Assembly: GCF_963169125.1 (NCBI RefSeq)
Contig: NC_084793.1
Span: 40,543,578 to 40,607,577, forward strand
Direction: 5' to 3'
From: Humulus lupulus
Taxonomy: Eukaryota > Streptophyta > Magnoliopsida > Rosales > Cannabaceae
Length of the DNA: 64,000 nucleotides
In this document: positions 1 through 8,490 of the stretch, piece by piece
How positions within the stretch are numbered: position 1 is the stretch's first letter
How the letters are laid out: every line of letters begins with the position of its first letter
Translations under genes and position numbers: made by a program
Notes under the pieces: generated by a model
Database searches by the model: none
What the model saw: the letters and a program-made list of their open reading frames with translations, nothing else
Told to the model about the DNA's origin: nothing

Positions 1-1480
1 AAATTGGCCTAGCTCAACTGCCCATTTAAGTAGCCGACCAAACGACTCCGGCTTCTGTAAAACTTGGCGCAGAGGCTGGTCAGTAAGGACCTTGACGGGG
101 TGTGCCTGGAAGTATGGCCGCAAATTTCGTGACGCAAGTACTAAGCAGTAAGCCAACTTCTCAATCATGGGATACCGGGACTCCGCTCCTATCAATCGCT
201 TGCTAACATAATATACCGGGTGTTGTACCTTATCCTCCTCACGTACTAAGGCAGCACTAACAGCGTGCTCCGTGACTGTTAGGTACATAAATAGGTCTTA
301 TCCATCAACTGGCTTGGAAAGAATAGGAGGTTGGGCCAAATGCTCCTTTATCGTCTGGAAAGCTTGTTCACACTCTGCGGTCCACTCAAACTTCTTGCCT
401 CCTTTAAGCAGGTTAAAAAACGGGACGCACTTGTCCGTTGATTTTGAAACGAACCTACTTAGAGCCACAATCCGCCCAGTCAGGCTTTGCACATCCTTTA
501 TTCTTGTTGGAGACTTCATCTCTATGAGAGCCTTGATCTTCTCTGGGTTTGCCTCTATTCCTCGGGAGTTAACAATAAACCCAAGGAATTTTCCAGAACC
601 CACTCCAAATGAACACTTGAGGGGGTTTAACTTCATGTTATACTTCCTCAATATTGCAAAGAACTCCTCTAAGTCTCCCACGTGCCCCTCAGCTTCCTTT
701 GACTTCACCAGCATATCGTCTACGTATACCTCCATGCTCTTGCCGATTAAGTCACGAAACATACCATTCACCAAGCGCTAGTAGGTAGCTCCTGCATTCT
801 TTAATCCGAAGGGCATGACCTTATAGCAGTATAGCCCTATATCTGTTCGGAAGCTGGTATGCTCTTCATCAAGAGGATGCATGCTGATCTGGTTGTACCC
901 CGAATACGCATCCATGAAGGAAAAGGTCTCCTGACCAGAGGTTGCATCTACCAACTGGTCTATTCTCGGTAAAGGAAAGCAATCCTTTGGGCATGCTTTA
1001 TTCAGATCAGTAAAATCTACACAGGTCCTCCACTTTCCATTGGGTTTGGGCACCAACACTGGGTTTGAAACCCAAGCTGGGTAGTATGCCTCTCTGATAA
1101 GCCCATTCTCCTTCAATCGCTCTACCTCCTCCTTAAGAGTCTTTGCTCGATCCTTGTCAAGAAATCTCATATTCTGCTGTACTGCTGGATATCTTTCATC
1201 CATGTTGAGCACGTGGCTGATCACAGTTGGTGAGATACCCACCATATTCTTGTGAGACCAGGCGAAGACATCTTGATTCCTTCGCAAGAATTCTATCAGC
1301 TGTACTCTCACCTCAGCTTTCAACTTCTTTCCAATCTTGACCCCTCTCGTCGGGTCCTTCTCATCTATAGGGACCTCCTCTAACTCCTTAGACGGTCCCA
1401 CATCACTTTCATAATCCCCAAAGCGAGGATCAAAATCCCTTCGCTTTGGGCAGAAGACCGGATGGGGTCTTCTGCTCTTT
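1..1480 (-). pseudogene. reverse transcriptase / RNase H part of pol, element A
   Basis: The minus-strand translation from about 1480 to 298 gives a Ty3/gypsy RT. Visible motifs are LIREAYYPAWVSNPVLVPK, the DFTDLNKACPKDCFPLPRID block, FMDAYSGYNQI and MPFGLKNAGATY, then YVDDMLVKS at about 720-694 with the catalytic Asp pair. Below 298 the frame continues into RNase H and leaves the window. An in-frame TAG at 778-780 splits the domain at a conserved Gln (after GATY). A frameshift near 1450-1480 separates RT from the upstream gag-protease frame. The protein would copy element RNA into cDNA, but this copy cannot make it without readthrough. Confidence 0.85.
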
Positions 1481-1546
1481 TAAACTAGGAGTGCTCTCCT
1501 GGCTACACTCCTCTAACATCTCTTCATCGTTCACTACTACAAGACT

Positions 1547-3439
1547 CTAGTCTACATCCATCTCATTCACCTCCTCTTTCTCAACACACACAATCATGTT
1601 GTTCTCCTTGGAACCTCTCTTCGCCTTAGCTATCGAGGCATTATAGCACTCCCTAGCCTCCCTTTGGTCTCCTTGGACACAGCCTATGCCAGCGCTGGTC
1701 GGGAACTTCATGGATAGGTGCCAAATTGAAACTACCGCATGCAAGTTGGTGAGTAGTGGTCGACCAATAACCACATTGTAGGCGGACGGGCAATCAACAA
1801 TCAAAAGCTCAGTCATCACGGTTTCATGCTTGGGGGCTTCCCCCGTTGTGACTGGTAACCTGATTGTCCCAGCTAGTGACAATCCTTCTTCAGTAAGCCC
1901 ATAAATGACGTGAGAGCATGGCTTCAAGTCATTGATAGATAGCTTCATCTTCTCAAAGGAGGACTTATAAATAATGTTTACGGAGCTTCCTATATCAACC
2001 AGACACCTTTTCACCTTCATATTAGCTATTTGGACTGTCACAACAAGAGGGTCATTGTGAGGATACCTCACGTGTTTAGCATCTTCCTCAGTGAAAGTGA
2101 GGGACTCACTTTCATACCTTGGGTTCTTGGATGGTCGCTCCTCCACCGTCATAACCTCGGAGGTGGATGCCGCACCCAACTCATGACGAAGGGTGCGAAC
2201 ATACCTCTCTCTCGCCTTGTTGCTATCCCCAGCAAGATGTGGTCCTCCACATATAGTATCTAATGTGAAGTCCATAGGTTCAGGTTGCAAAGGTGGGGGC
2301 CGTTGCCGCTTGAACCCAGGATTATTGTTGCTCCCCTCTCCCTGGGTCTTCTCTGCTTTGTACTTTTTTAGTTTCCCCGAGCGGAGGAGAAACTCTATCT
2401 CATCTTTAAGGTGATTACACTCATTCGTGTCGTGACCATAGTCTCCATGGAAACGACAGAACTTGTTCATATCCCTCTTACTCATCTTCTTCTTGATTGG
2501 TGGGGGTTTCCGGTAAGGGACCTCCTGATGACTAGCTAGATATATCTCCGGTCGGGTCGCTGAAAGGGTGGTGTAGTTGGTGAATCGAGGTTCATACTTT
2601 GTTGGCTTGTCATTTGATCCCGACTTAGCCTTTTTCTCACTGCGGCGGTCAGACCCGTTATTCCCACGTTTCTTACTTCCACCTTGATCTTTTTCGCTAT
2701 CCTTCGGAGTATCACCCGATCCACTTGGATTGTTCAACCCATTCTCCCCTTTCTCGATAGCATCATCCAACTTCATGTACTTATCTGCCCGGTCCAAAAA
2801 CTGCTGTAAAGTTGAAATTGGATGGCGGTGGATGCTGTCCCATAAAGGACTTCGATAAATAATATCGGAGGAGATTGCCACCATTTTCCCTTCATCTCCA
2901 ACCGCGGTAGCTCGGTTAGCTTCTCTCATAAACCTTTGAATGTAGTTCTTGAGAGACTCATCTTTACCCTGCCTAATATCCACCAAGTCGTTGGCATAAA
3001 CAGGAGGGGTTCGGGCAGTACTGAATTGCCTGCAGAACTCCTTCCTAAAGCTCTCCCAAGAGGTGATGGAGTCTAGTTTGAACTTCCAGTATCACTCCTG
3101 GGCAGTGTCTGACAATGTGGTGGGGAAGACTCTGCAGCGGTAGTCATCACTCACCCCAAGCAGCTCCATCTGATCTTCAAACTTTCCAACGTGTCTTACC
3201 GGGTATGCCTTTTCTGTATAAACTGACAATACCGGTGCTTTGTATTTCCTTGGTGGTTGGGCTGCTCTTATTCTAGCACAGAAAGGGCTACCACTTCTGT
3301 GGTCTACCGAATCAATAACTGGTTGTTTTGACAAACTTTGGACTGCCGCAGTCAAAGCATCAAGCTGGGCTTGGATGCCTGGGGCCAATACTGGGGACGC
3401 ACTCTCGGGACCGCCTGGTCGGGCACTCCTGTCCGGCAC
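1547..3439 (-). pseudogene. gag-protease polyprotein, element A
   Basis: One minus-strand frame covers 3439-1547, interrupted by TGA at 3092-3094. The upstream part is gag-like. The middle has a retrotransposon-gag helical region (RQGKDESLKNYIQRFMREAN), a Lys/Ser/Gly-rich linker and a Cys-His knuckle-like motif CRFHGDYGHDTNEC. The C-terminal third is a retropepsin-like aspartic protease: KRCLVDIGSSVNIIY has the catalytic Asp but reads D-I-G rather than the D-G-G or D-T-G usual in relatives. A VVIGRPLL motif follows. The frame ends with TAG at 1547-1549. Gag packages the RNA and the protease matures the polyprotein. The TGA replaces an expected Trp codon, so this copy is inactive. Confidence 0.82.
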
Positions 3440-3930
3440 ACCTTCATCGAGTATCTCTACTCGACCGGTAGGACGGATTGGCTCCTACCCTTCGACCGGA
3501 ACGGTCCTCCTTCTATCATCAATGACATCCCTCAGGTCCTTCTGAGCAGTGTTCTTTCCCAACCGGTCGAACACCGTACTCCGAGTCTTCTCAGAAGGTC
3601 TGCTAGGTGGAGCGTGCTCCTTGCCATTACGCTGGTTAGGATGCCGTGGTGGCTTTCCTGTTTAAGCCGGTTGATCTTCTCCTCCTCGTCGGTTATTATT
3701 CTTCTCCTTCGACTGGTTGGTGTGGTGACTGTCAGCGTCATCACGCCCATGTCCATCTTTGAAGTGGGAAGTCTCTTTGCCACGAGGAGCTTTATTGTGC
3801 TCCTGCTCAGAAGATGTTTTCTTACTGCCTGACCTATGACTCCCTGACCTGGAAGTATCTGATCGGTGGCTCCTTGAGAGGGTCTTAGAGTTTCCCCGCT
3901 GGGTTGAGGCAGTGCACGATCGGACTCCCT
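3440..3930 (-). other. 5' leader and gag N-terminal remnant, element A
   Basis: This stretch lies between the primer binding site and the readable gag frame. Minus-strand short frames rich in Arg, Ser, Glu and Lys (for example 3783-3532) look like frameshifted gag N-terminus. I cannot define a start codon with confidence. Confidence 0.45.
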
Positions 3931-3952
3931 CCTCTCAATGAAAGCACCAAAA
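3931..3952 (-). promoter_or_regulatory. primer binding site, element A
   Basis: Read on the minus strand, TGGTGCTTTCATTGAGAG lies directly after the LTR terminus (TG/CA boundary at 3953). The same word sits next to the 5' LTR of element C (19370-19389) although the LTRs differ, which supports a minus-strand priming site. I do not assign the tRNA. Confidence 0.6.
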
Positions 3953-4290
3953 TGTTGACTGTGTTTTTAGCCAATGACGTGAGAACGTCAATAACGACAA
4001 GCCTTCAAGAGAATGTAAACGACAATAGACAGTTTAATCAATAAAAGTAAATAACATGAGATTTTATAGTGGTTCAGCCCCGATAGTCAATAATAGCCTA
4101 ATCCACTTAGAGATTTTATTACTTTATTCACACTCAAGATCAGATGAACCAGTGTCAACTGAGTTTCTTAAATGTAAATATTCCAGAATACAAAAAAGGG
4201 ATTCTCTTCAGAAAAACACACTTTCTCTCTCTATAACACAAATTAATTCTCAATTCGCCAAAAAGTCCTTTTATGATCCCATTAACCCTC

Positions 4291-4298
4291 TATTTATA
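4291..4298 (-). promoter_or_regulatory. TATA box driving element A (left arm)
   Basis: The minus strand reads CCTATAAATAGAGGG here, pointing toward gag. AATAAA on the minus strand at 4128-4123 lies downstream, as expected for an R region between TATA and poly(A) signal. Confidence 0.6.
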
Positions 4299-4554
4299 GG
4301 CTTGGGATCCTCAACTGACATCCCCTTTCGATAGGGATATTTTATTATTCATATTATATTTAAATTACAAGAAATATTTCAAATACAACAGATTCCTCAA
4401 TTTGAGTGAGGAATGAGAGATTCCCGGCTGCCTAGACCGATTCTTGCTGAAGTCGTTCCGGGGATTTTGACGTAGTCTCCTGGTCAAACACATGCATGTT
4501 GGTTACATGCAAGTATTGGTCAGATATACTCCTCTAAGCTTTCCTTGGCTCAAG

Positions 4555-4790
4555 GTGATGTATGCATGGCTCTCCTCGGACCAAGGTCATGCATGCTTGG
4601 CTCTCCTCGGACCAAGGTGGTCCGAGCCAATCTCCTCCTGCCTTCTCCTCGGACCAAGGTGGTCCGAGCCAATCTCCTTTTTCCTTCTCCTCGGACCAAG
4701 GTGGTCCGAGCCACTCTCCTTGGCATCTCACCTCGGATAGGCCCGAGGCAACTCCCTTTGCATCTCACCTCGGATAGGTCCGAGGAAACT
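4555..4790. repeat. hairpin-forming tandem repeats, left arm
   Basis: Three units of about 44 bp contain CTCGGACCA-AGG-TGGTCCGAG, a 9-bp stem with a 3-nt loop. Shorter units built on CCTCGGA-TAGG-TCCGAGG follow. The matching array in the right arm has about five units. Confidence 0.8.
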
Positions 4791-5453
4791 CCCTTTGGCA
4801 TTTCCAACTAAGGTCCGATCGAAGCGTGTGTGTCCTTTCCTTGGCCAAAACCTAAGTCCATCTCTTGGCATGCATGGGACTTCCCCTTGGACTTGGTCCG
4901 AACCAACCATCTTGGAGGCTCACCTCGGACATGTTCGAGCCAAACCTCTTGAAAGTTTACCTCGGATAGGTCCGAGCCAAGCTTCTAGGGGCTCTTCAAG
5001 CTTAAGGTCCGATCGGACCTGCTGCTTCTGTCCCTCAAGCCAAAGTCCAAACCCATCCTTTAAGCTCCTTAGACTTGAGTTTGAACCAAACACTTGGCCC
5101 AAACACTTGGAAAAGGGTCCGAGAAGGGTCAAACTTAAGTCTAAGGAGCTTAAAGGATGGGTTTGGACTTTGGCTCGAGGGACAGAAGCAGCTGGTCCGA
5201 TCGGACCTTAAGCTTGAAGAGCCCCTAGAAGCTTGGCTCGGACCTATCCGAGGTGAGAAGCCAGAGTGATTGCCTCGGACCTATCCGAGGTAAACTTTCA
5301 AGAGGTTTGGCTCGAACATGTCCGAGGTGAGCCTCCAAGATGGTTGGCTCGGACCAAGTCCGAGGGGAAGTCCCATGCATGCCAAGAGATGGACTTAGAT
5401 TTTGGCCAAGGAAAGGCCACACACGGTCCGATCGGACCTTAGTTGGAAATGCC

Positions 5454-5775
5454 AAAGGGAGTTGCCTCGGAACTATTCGAGGTGAGATGCAAAGGGAGTT
5501 GCCTCGGACCTATCCAAGGTGAGATGCCAAGGAGAGTGGCTCGGACCACCTTGGTCCGAGGAGAAGGCAAAAGGAGATTGGCTCAGACCACCTTGGTCCA
5601 AGGAGAAGGCAAGGAGATTGGCTCAGACCACCTTGGTCCAAGGAGAAGGTAGGAGGAGATTGGCTCGGACCACCTTGGTCCGAGGAGAGGCCAAGGAAAT
5701 TGGCTCGGACCACCTTGGTCCGAGGAGAGCCAAGCATGCATGACCTTGGTCCGAGGAGAGCCATGCATACATCAC
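5454..5775. repeat. hairpin-forming tandem repeats, right arm
   Basis: This is the inverted counterpart of 4555-4790, with about five of the GGACCACCTTGGTCC hairpin units plus flanking CCTCGGACCTATCCGAGG-type units. The extra copies explain most of the length difference between the two arms. Confidence 0.8.
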
Positions 5776-6031
5776 CTTGAGCCAAGGAAAGCTTAGAGGA
5801 GTATATCTGACCAATACTTGCATGTAACCAACATGCATGTGTTTGACCAGGAGACTACGTCAAAATCCCCGGAACGACTTCAGCAAGAATCGGTCTAGGC
5901 AGCCGGGAATCTCTCATTCCTCACTCAAATTGAGGAATCTGTTGTATTTGAAATATTTCTTGTAATTTAAATATAATATGAATAATAAAATACCCCTAAC
6001 GAAAGGGGATATCAGTTGAGGATCCCAAGCC

Positions 6032-6039
6032 TATAAATA
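6032..6039 (+). promoter_or_regulatory. outward-facing TATA box in right arm
   Basis: CTATAAATAG on the plus strand mirrors the left-arm promoter, with AATAAA at 6202-6207 downstream. Transcription from it would run rightward out of the element into copia and element C sequence. Confidence 0.5.
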
Positions 6040-6377
6040 GAGGGTTAATGGGATCGTAAATGGACTTTTTGGCGAATTGAGAATTAATCTGTGTTCTAGA
6101 GTGAGAAAGTGTGTTTTTCTGAAGAGAATCCCTTTCTTGTATTCTGGAATATTTACATTTAAGAAACTCAGTTGGCACTGGTTCATCTGATCTTGAGTGT
6201 GAATAAAGTAATAAAATCTCTAAGTGGATTAGGCTATTATCGACTATCGGGGCTGAACCACTATAAAATCTCGTGTTATGTACTTTTATTGATTAAACTG
6301 TCTGTTGTCATTTACATTCTCTTGAAGGCTTGTCGTTATTGACGTTCTCACGTCGTTGGCTAAAAACATAGTCAACA

Positions 6378-6444
6378 GTGGTCGTGACACAATTTTTCTC
6401 TATGTCGATGATATTCTTATAACTGGGAGTTCCTCTTCTGCTGT
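6378..6444 (+). pseudogene. Ty1/copia reverse transcriptase fragment with YVDD active site
   Basis: The plus-strand frame reads GRDTIFLYVDDILITGSSSS, which contains the catalytic Asp-Asp of a copia RT. It stops where the LTR of element C begins (TG at 6445) and continues in frame at 20321. GCTGT (6440-6444) is the left target-site duplication. Confidence 0.85.
6440..6444. repeat. target-site duplication of element C, left copy (GCTGT)
   Basis: GCTGT directly precedes the TG of the left LTR and is repeated exactly at 20321-20325 after the right LTR. This is the 5-bp duplication expected from a retrotransposon integrase. Confidence 0.92.
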
Positions 6445-7373
6445 TGTTAACCGAGATTTTAGGCAACTCTTTTAATAACTAATATTTACTAATAATTATA
6501 ATGAAAGTAGAAGATTAACACGGGGTTTTTACGTGGTTGGGGCATTAACTAGCCTTAGCCACGAGTCTATATTATTAGAGCTTGAAGAACCTTTTACAAT
6601 GGAGTTTTCTCTCTACACTTTGACAGGGTTCCTGTCTTTTTGGTGAAAGGAGACCCCTTTTACAGTGTTCTATGGCTTATATTTATAGGCTTAGGGGAAC
6701 ACTGGGTCTGGGCCGGGTCTGACCTAGGCCCATCGGAGAAATGAATATATGTGGCCTTTCTAGTGGAGGCCCAATACAAAAGGTACAAAATACATAAATC
6801 CCAAGCCAGCTAAGGCCCAACAGGTTGACCTTAGGACTACATCTCGCCTGACAAAACGGCGCTTTTGGTCTGGCCACTTAGAGTCACGAGGCAGATTCAG
6901 GAGACAAGACCAGTCAGAGTACTTGGCTGCGCAGGCCTGACACAACGGCGTGCAATCCCGAGGTGACCTTTTCTGCAGGTGAAAAGTGGGGACAATGCCC
7001 ATGTGGAATGAGGTGGCTTCAAGGTCCTGGACGCTTGGCCCCTTCAACCGGGGGGTGAGGTGATTCGGGTCCGTTTACCTTTGTCCCGCTTCGTTTACCA
7101 CAGGCCCGGACCGTATCAGGGTCTGGGACCTGGGCGTGTAGGCCTCGAGGGTCCGAACGCTCTGTGCACCAACTGGACTATCGTCACGGAGGATGGACCC
7201 GGAGGGACATTTCGGACCCCTTCAATGGGCCCCGCCATGCATCTCCGGTCCATACCCTTCCCCTTTGACACTCTCCATACCGAGAGGCCTTGGGCCGGGC
7301 CCGCATGCTTACATGGCCCCTGACATTGGGCCTGGACGAAAACTCCGAGCCCATGTAGGAAATGGGGATAAAA
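6445..7373 (-). repeat. 3' LTR of element C
   Basis: 929 bp, plus-strand start TGTTAACCGAG. It matches 19391-20320 throughout. The inner end reads ggggataAaa where the other LTR has ggggataAca, so the expected terminal CA is mutated to AA. The plus strand carries TATATTTATAG near 6671-6681, which is a TATA-type box on the minus strand. Confidence 0.92.
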
Positions 7374-7387
7374 TTTACCCCCCAAGT
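7374..7387 (-). promoter_or_regulatory. polypurine tract of element C
   Basis: The minus strand reads acttggggggtaaa immediately before the 3' LTR. This is the expected position and composition for plus-strand DNA priming. Confidence 0.7.
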
Positions 7388-7879
7388 CTTTGCCTAGGTC
7401 TGCCAGGAGGAGGGTTGCATCGTCTCTAGGACGCTAGCTTGGTTGCCTCCCCAGTTCCCACCCGAATTCATGGGTCCGGGACAGAGGGTCGCGGGATTGG
7501 TTGGATGCTTGGCCCGGATCGTTTACCACGATCCGGGGGCGTTTACCTTCGTCCCGCTTTACGGAAAGGATACACGTGTCACCAGTTGATCGCTGCACGG
7601 GTCTTGAAAGGTCGCCTAGCCCTCTCAAGGGTCGCTAGGCCTAAGCTAGGGTGTCAGCACACGTCTCGAAGTGTCCCATCCGTATGGGGGGTCATTAATG
7701 CCCCTGGGATGAGGTGGACCGTAGGATGGGGCGACTTTTGGCATCCGTCACTCCTGGGCCATCAGATCTGAGACGGTGAGGATCCAACCTGAAAGGACTC
7801 ATAAATGTCCCTGCGCGGTTCCTGACCGTCCGATGAAGAGACACCTGTCCGTTGGATCGTGGGCCAGGATTCAAGGCCA
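7388..7879. other. 3' region of element C upstream of the antisense gene
   Basis: GC-rich non-coding sequence between the polypurine tract and the plus-strand TATA box. I see no conserved coding frame. It presumably serves as upstream sequence for the antisense gene. Confidence 0.4.
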
Positions 7880-7887
7880 CTATAAAT
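7880..7887 (+). promoter_or_regulatory. TATA box of the antisense gene in element C
   Basis: GGCCACTATAAATACCCC on the plus strand is a canonical plant TATA context. It lies about 600 bp upstream of the ATG at 8491, with a plausible leader intron between them (donor GTGAGTT near 8175, acceptor TTGTTCCCAG ending near 8480). The direction is opposite to the retrotransposon transcript. Confidence 0.6.
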
Positions 7888-8490
7888 ACCCCACGAAAAC
7901 CACATTTGGCACTTTTACCTTTTCGAACCAGCTTAAGAACCGAAAAACACTGCTCGAGTTTTGCATGTCCGACATCGCCGACGACCTACACTGCCATCTG
8001 CTAACTCTGCACCGCCGCCTGTTCCCCAGAACCTCAATCTCCGCTCTTCTGCCTGAAGACGCGTCTCGGGTTTGTCCTGTCGACGAACTACTGCACCGTC
8101 TGCACCACTTCAAGAACGAGGTTCTGCCGTCCTTACAGTCGGACAACCATCATCTTCTATGGTCGACACCCCACAGTGAGTTCTCCTGACTCTCTTGACA
8201 ACTTTATGAACTTATGATGTTCTTTTGATGCGTGCGTTTAGGATCTATGCTTATAAGTAGTTAGGAAGGTCGCCTGGTTTGGGTTGCTCTGTATCCGGAT
8301 GCTTCCCGGACATAGGGCGGACCTTAGTAGTCTCCTCTCCCGATCAGGGTCCCGAGGCTCTCGGGAGTCCCGGACCTGATCCGACGGGACTCCAAGCAGT
8401 CCTTAGGAGACTCCCCGTACCTTGACCGACTTTCTTGGGTTTAGGTACTGACTGCTTGGTCTTTCTTTCTTTGTTCCCAGATCGTCAGCT

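Larger units (their letters stand above)
1..6377 (-). mobile_element. Tat-like Ty3/gypsy retrotransposon A (5' portion, continues beyond left edge)
   Basis: On the minus strand the order is LTR-like block (6377-3953), primer binding site, gag, aspartic protease, reverse transcriptase and the start of RNase H, which runs off the window at base 1. The pol order, the zinc-knuckle-like CRFHGDYGHDTNEC motif and the RT motif YVDDMLVKS place it in Ty3/gypsy. Similarity to the dual-RNase-H element at 6445-20320 suggests the Tat lineage. The outer LTR end (CA at 6376-6377) joins Ty1/copia RT coding sequence directly, so the element inserted into that copia copy. The predicted 5-bp target duplication is GTGGT at 6378-6382; its partner lies outside the window. 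Coding frames carry stops and frameshifts, so this copy is defective. Confidence 0.85.
3953..6377 (-). repeat. palindromic LTR-like block of element A (TG...CA, 2425 bp)
   Basis: The plus strand starts TGTTGACTGTG at 3953 and ends CATAGTCAACA at 6377, so the block has LTR-type TG/CA ends. The left side abuts the PBS and the right side abuts interrupted copia RT. Unlike a normal LTR it is an imperfect inverted repeat over its whole length. The left arm is 3953 to about 5087, the right arm about 5126-6377, with a spacer of about 40 bp centred near 5107. The right arm is about 117 bp longer because it has more copies of an internal tandem unit. Each arm has a TATA box and an AATAAA. An alternative reading is two LTR copies joined head to head, but I see no TG/CA junction at the centre. 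Confidence 0.75.

Noticed and set aside
4492..5838. Many ORFs of 60-138 codons on both strands
   Set aside because: They lie in the palindromic LTR and mirror each other across the centre; composition reflects hairpin repeats, not genes.
7060..7429. Paired ORFs on both strands, repeated at 20007-20305
   Set aside because: They are inside the LTRs of element C and occur in both copies; no coding support.
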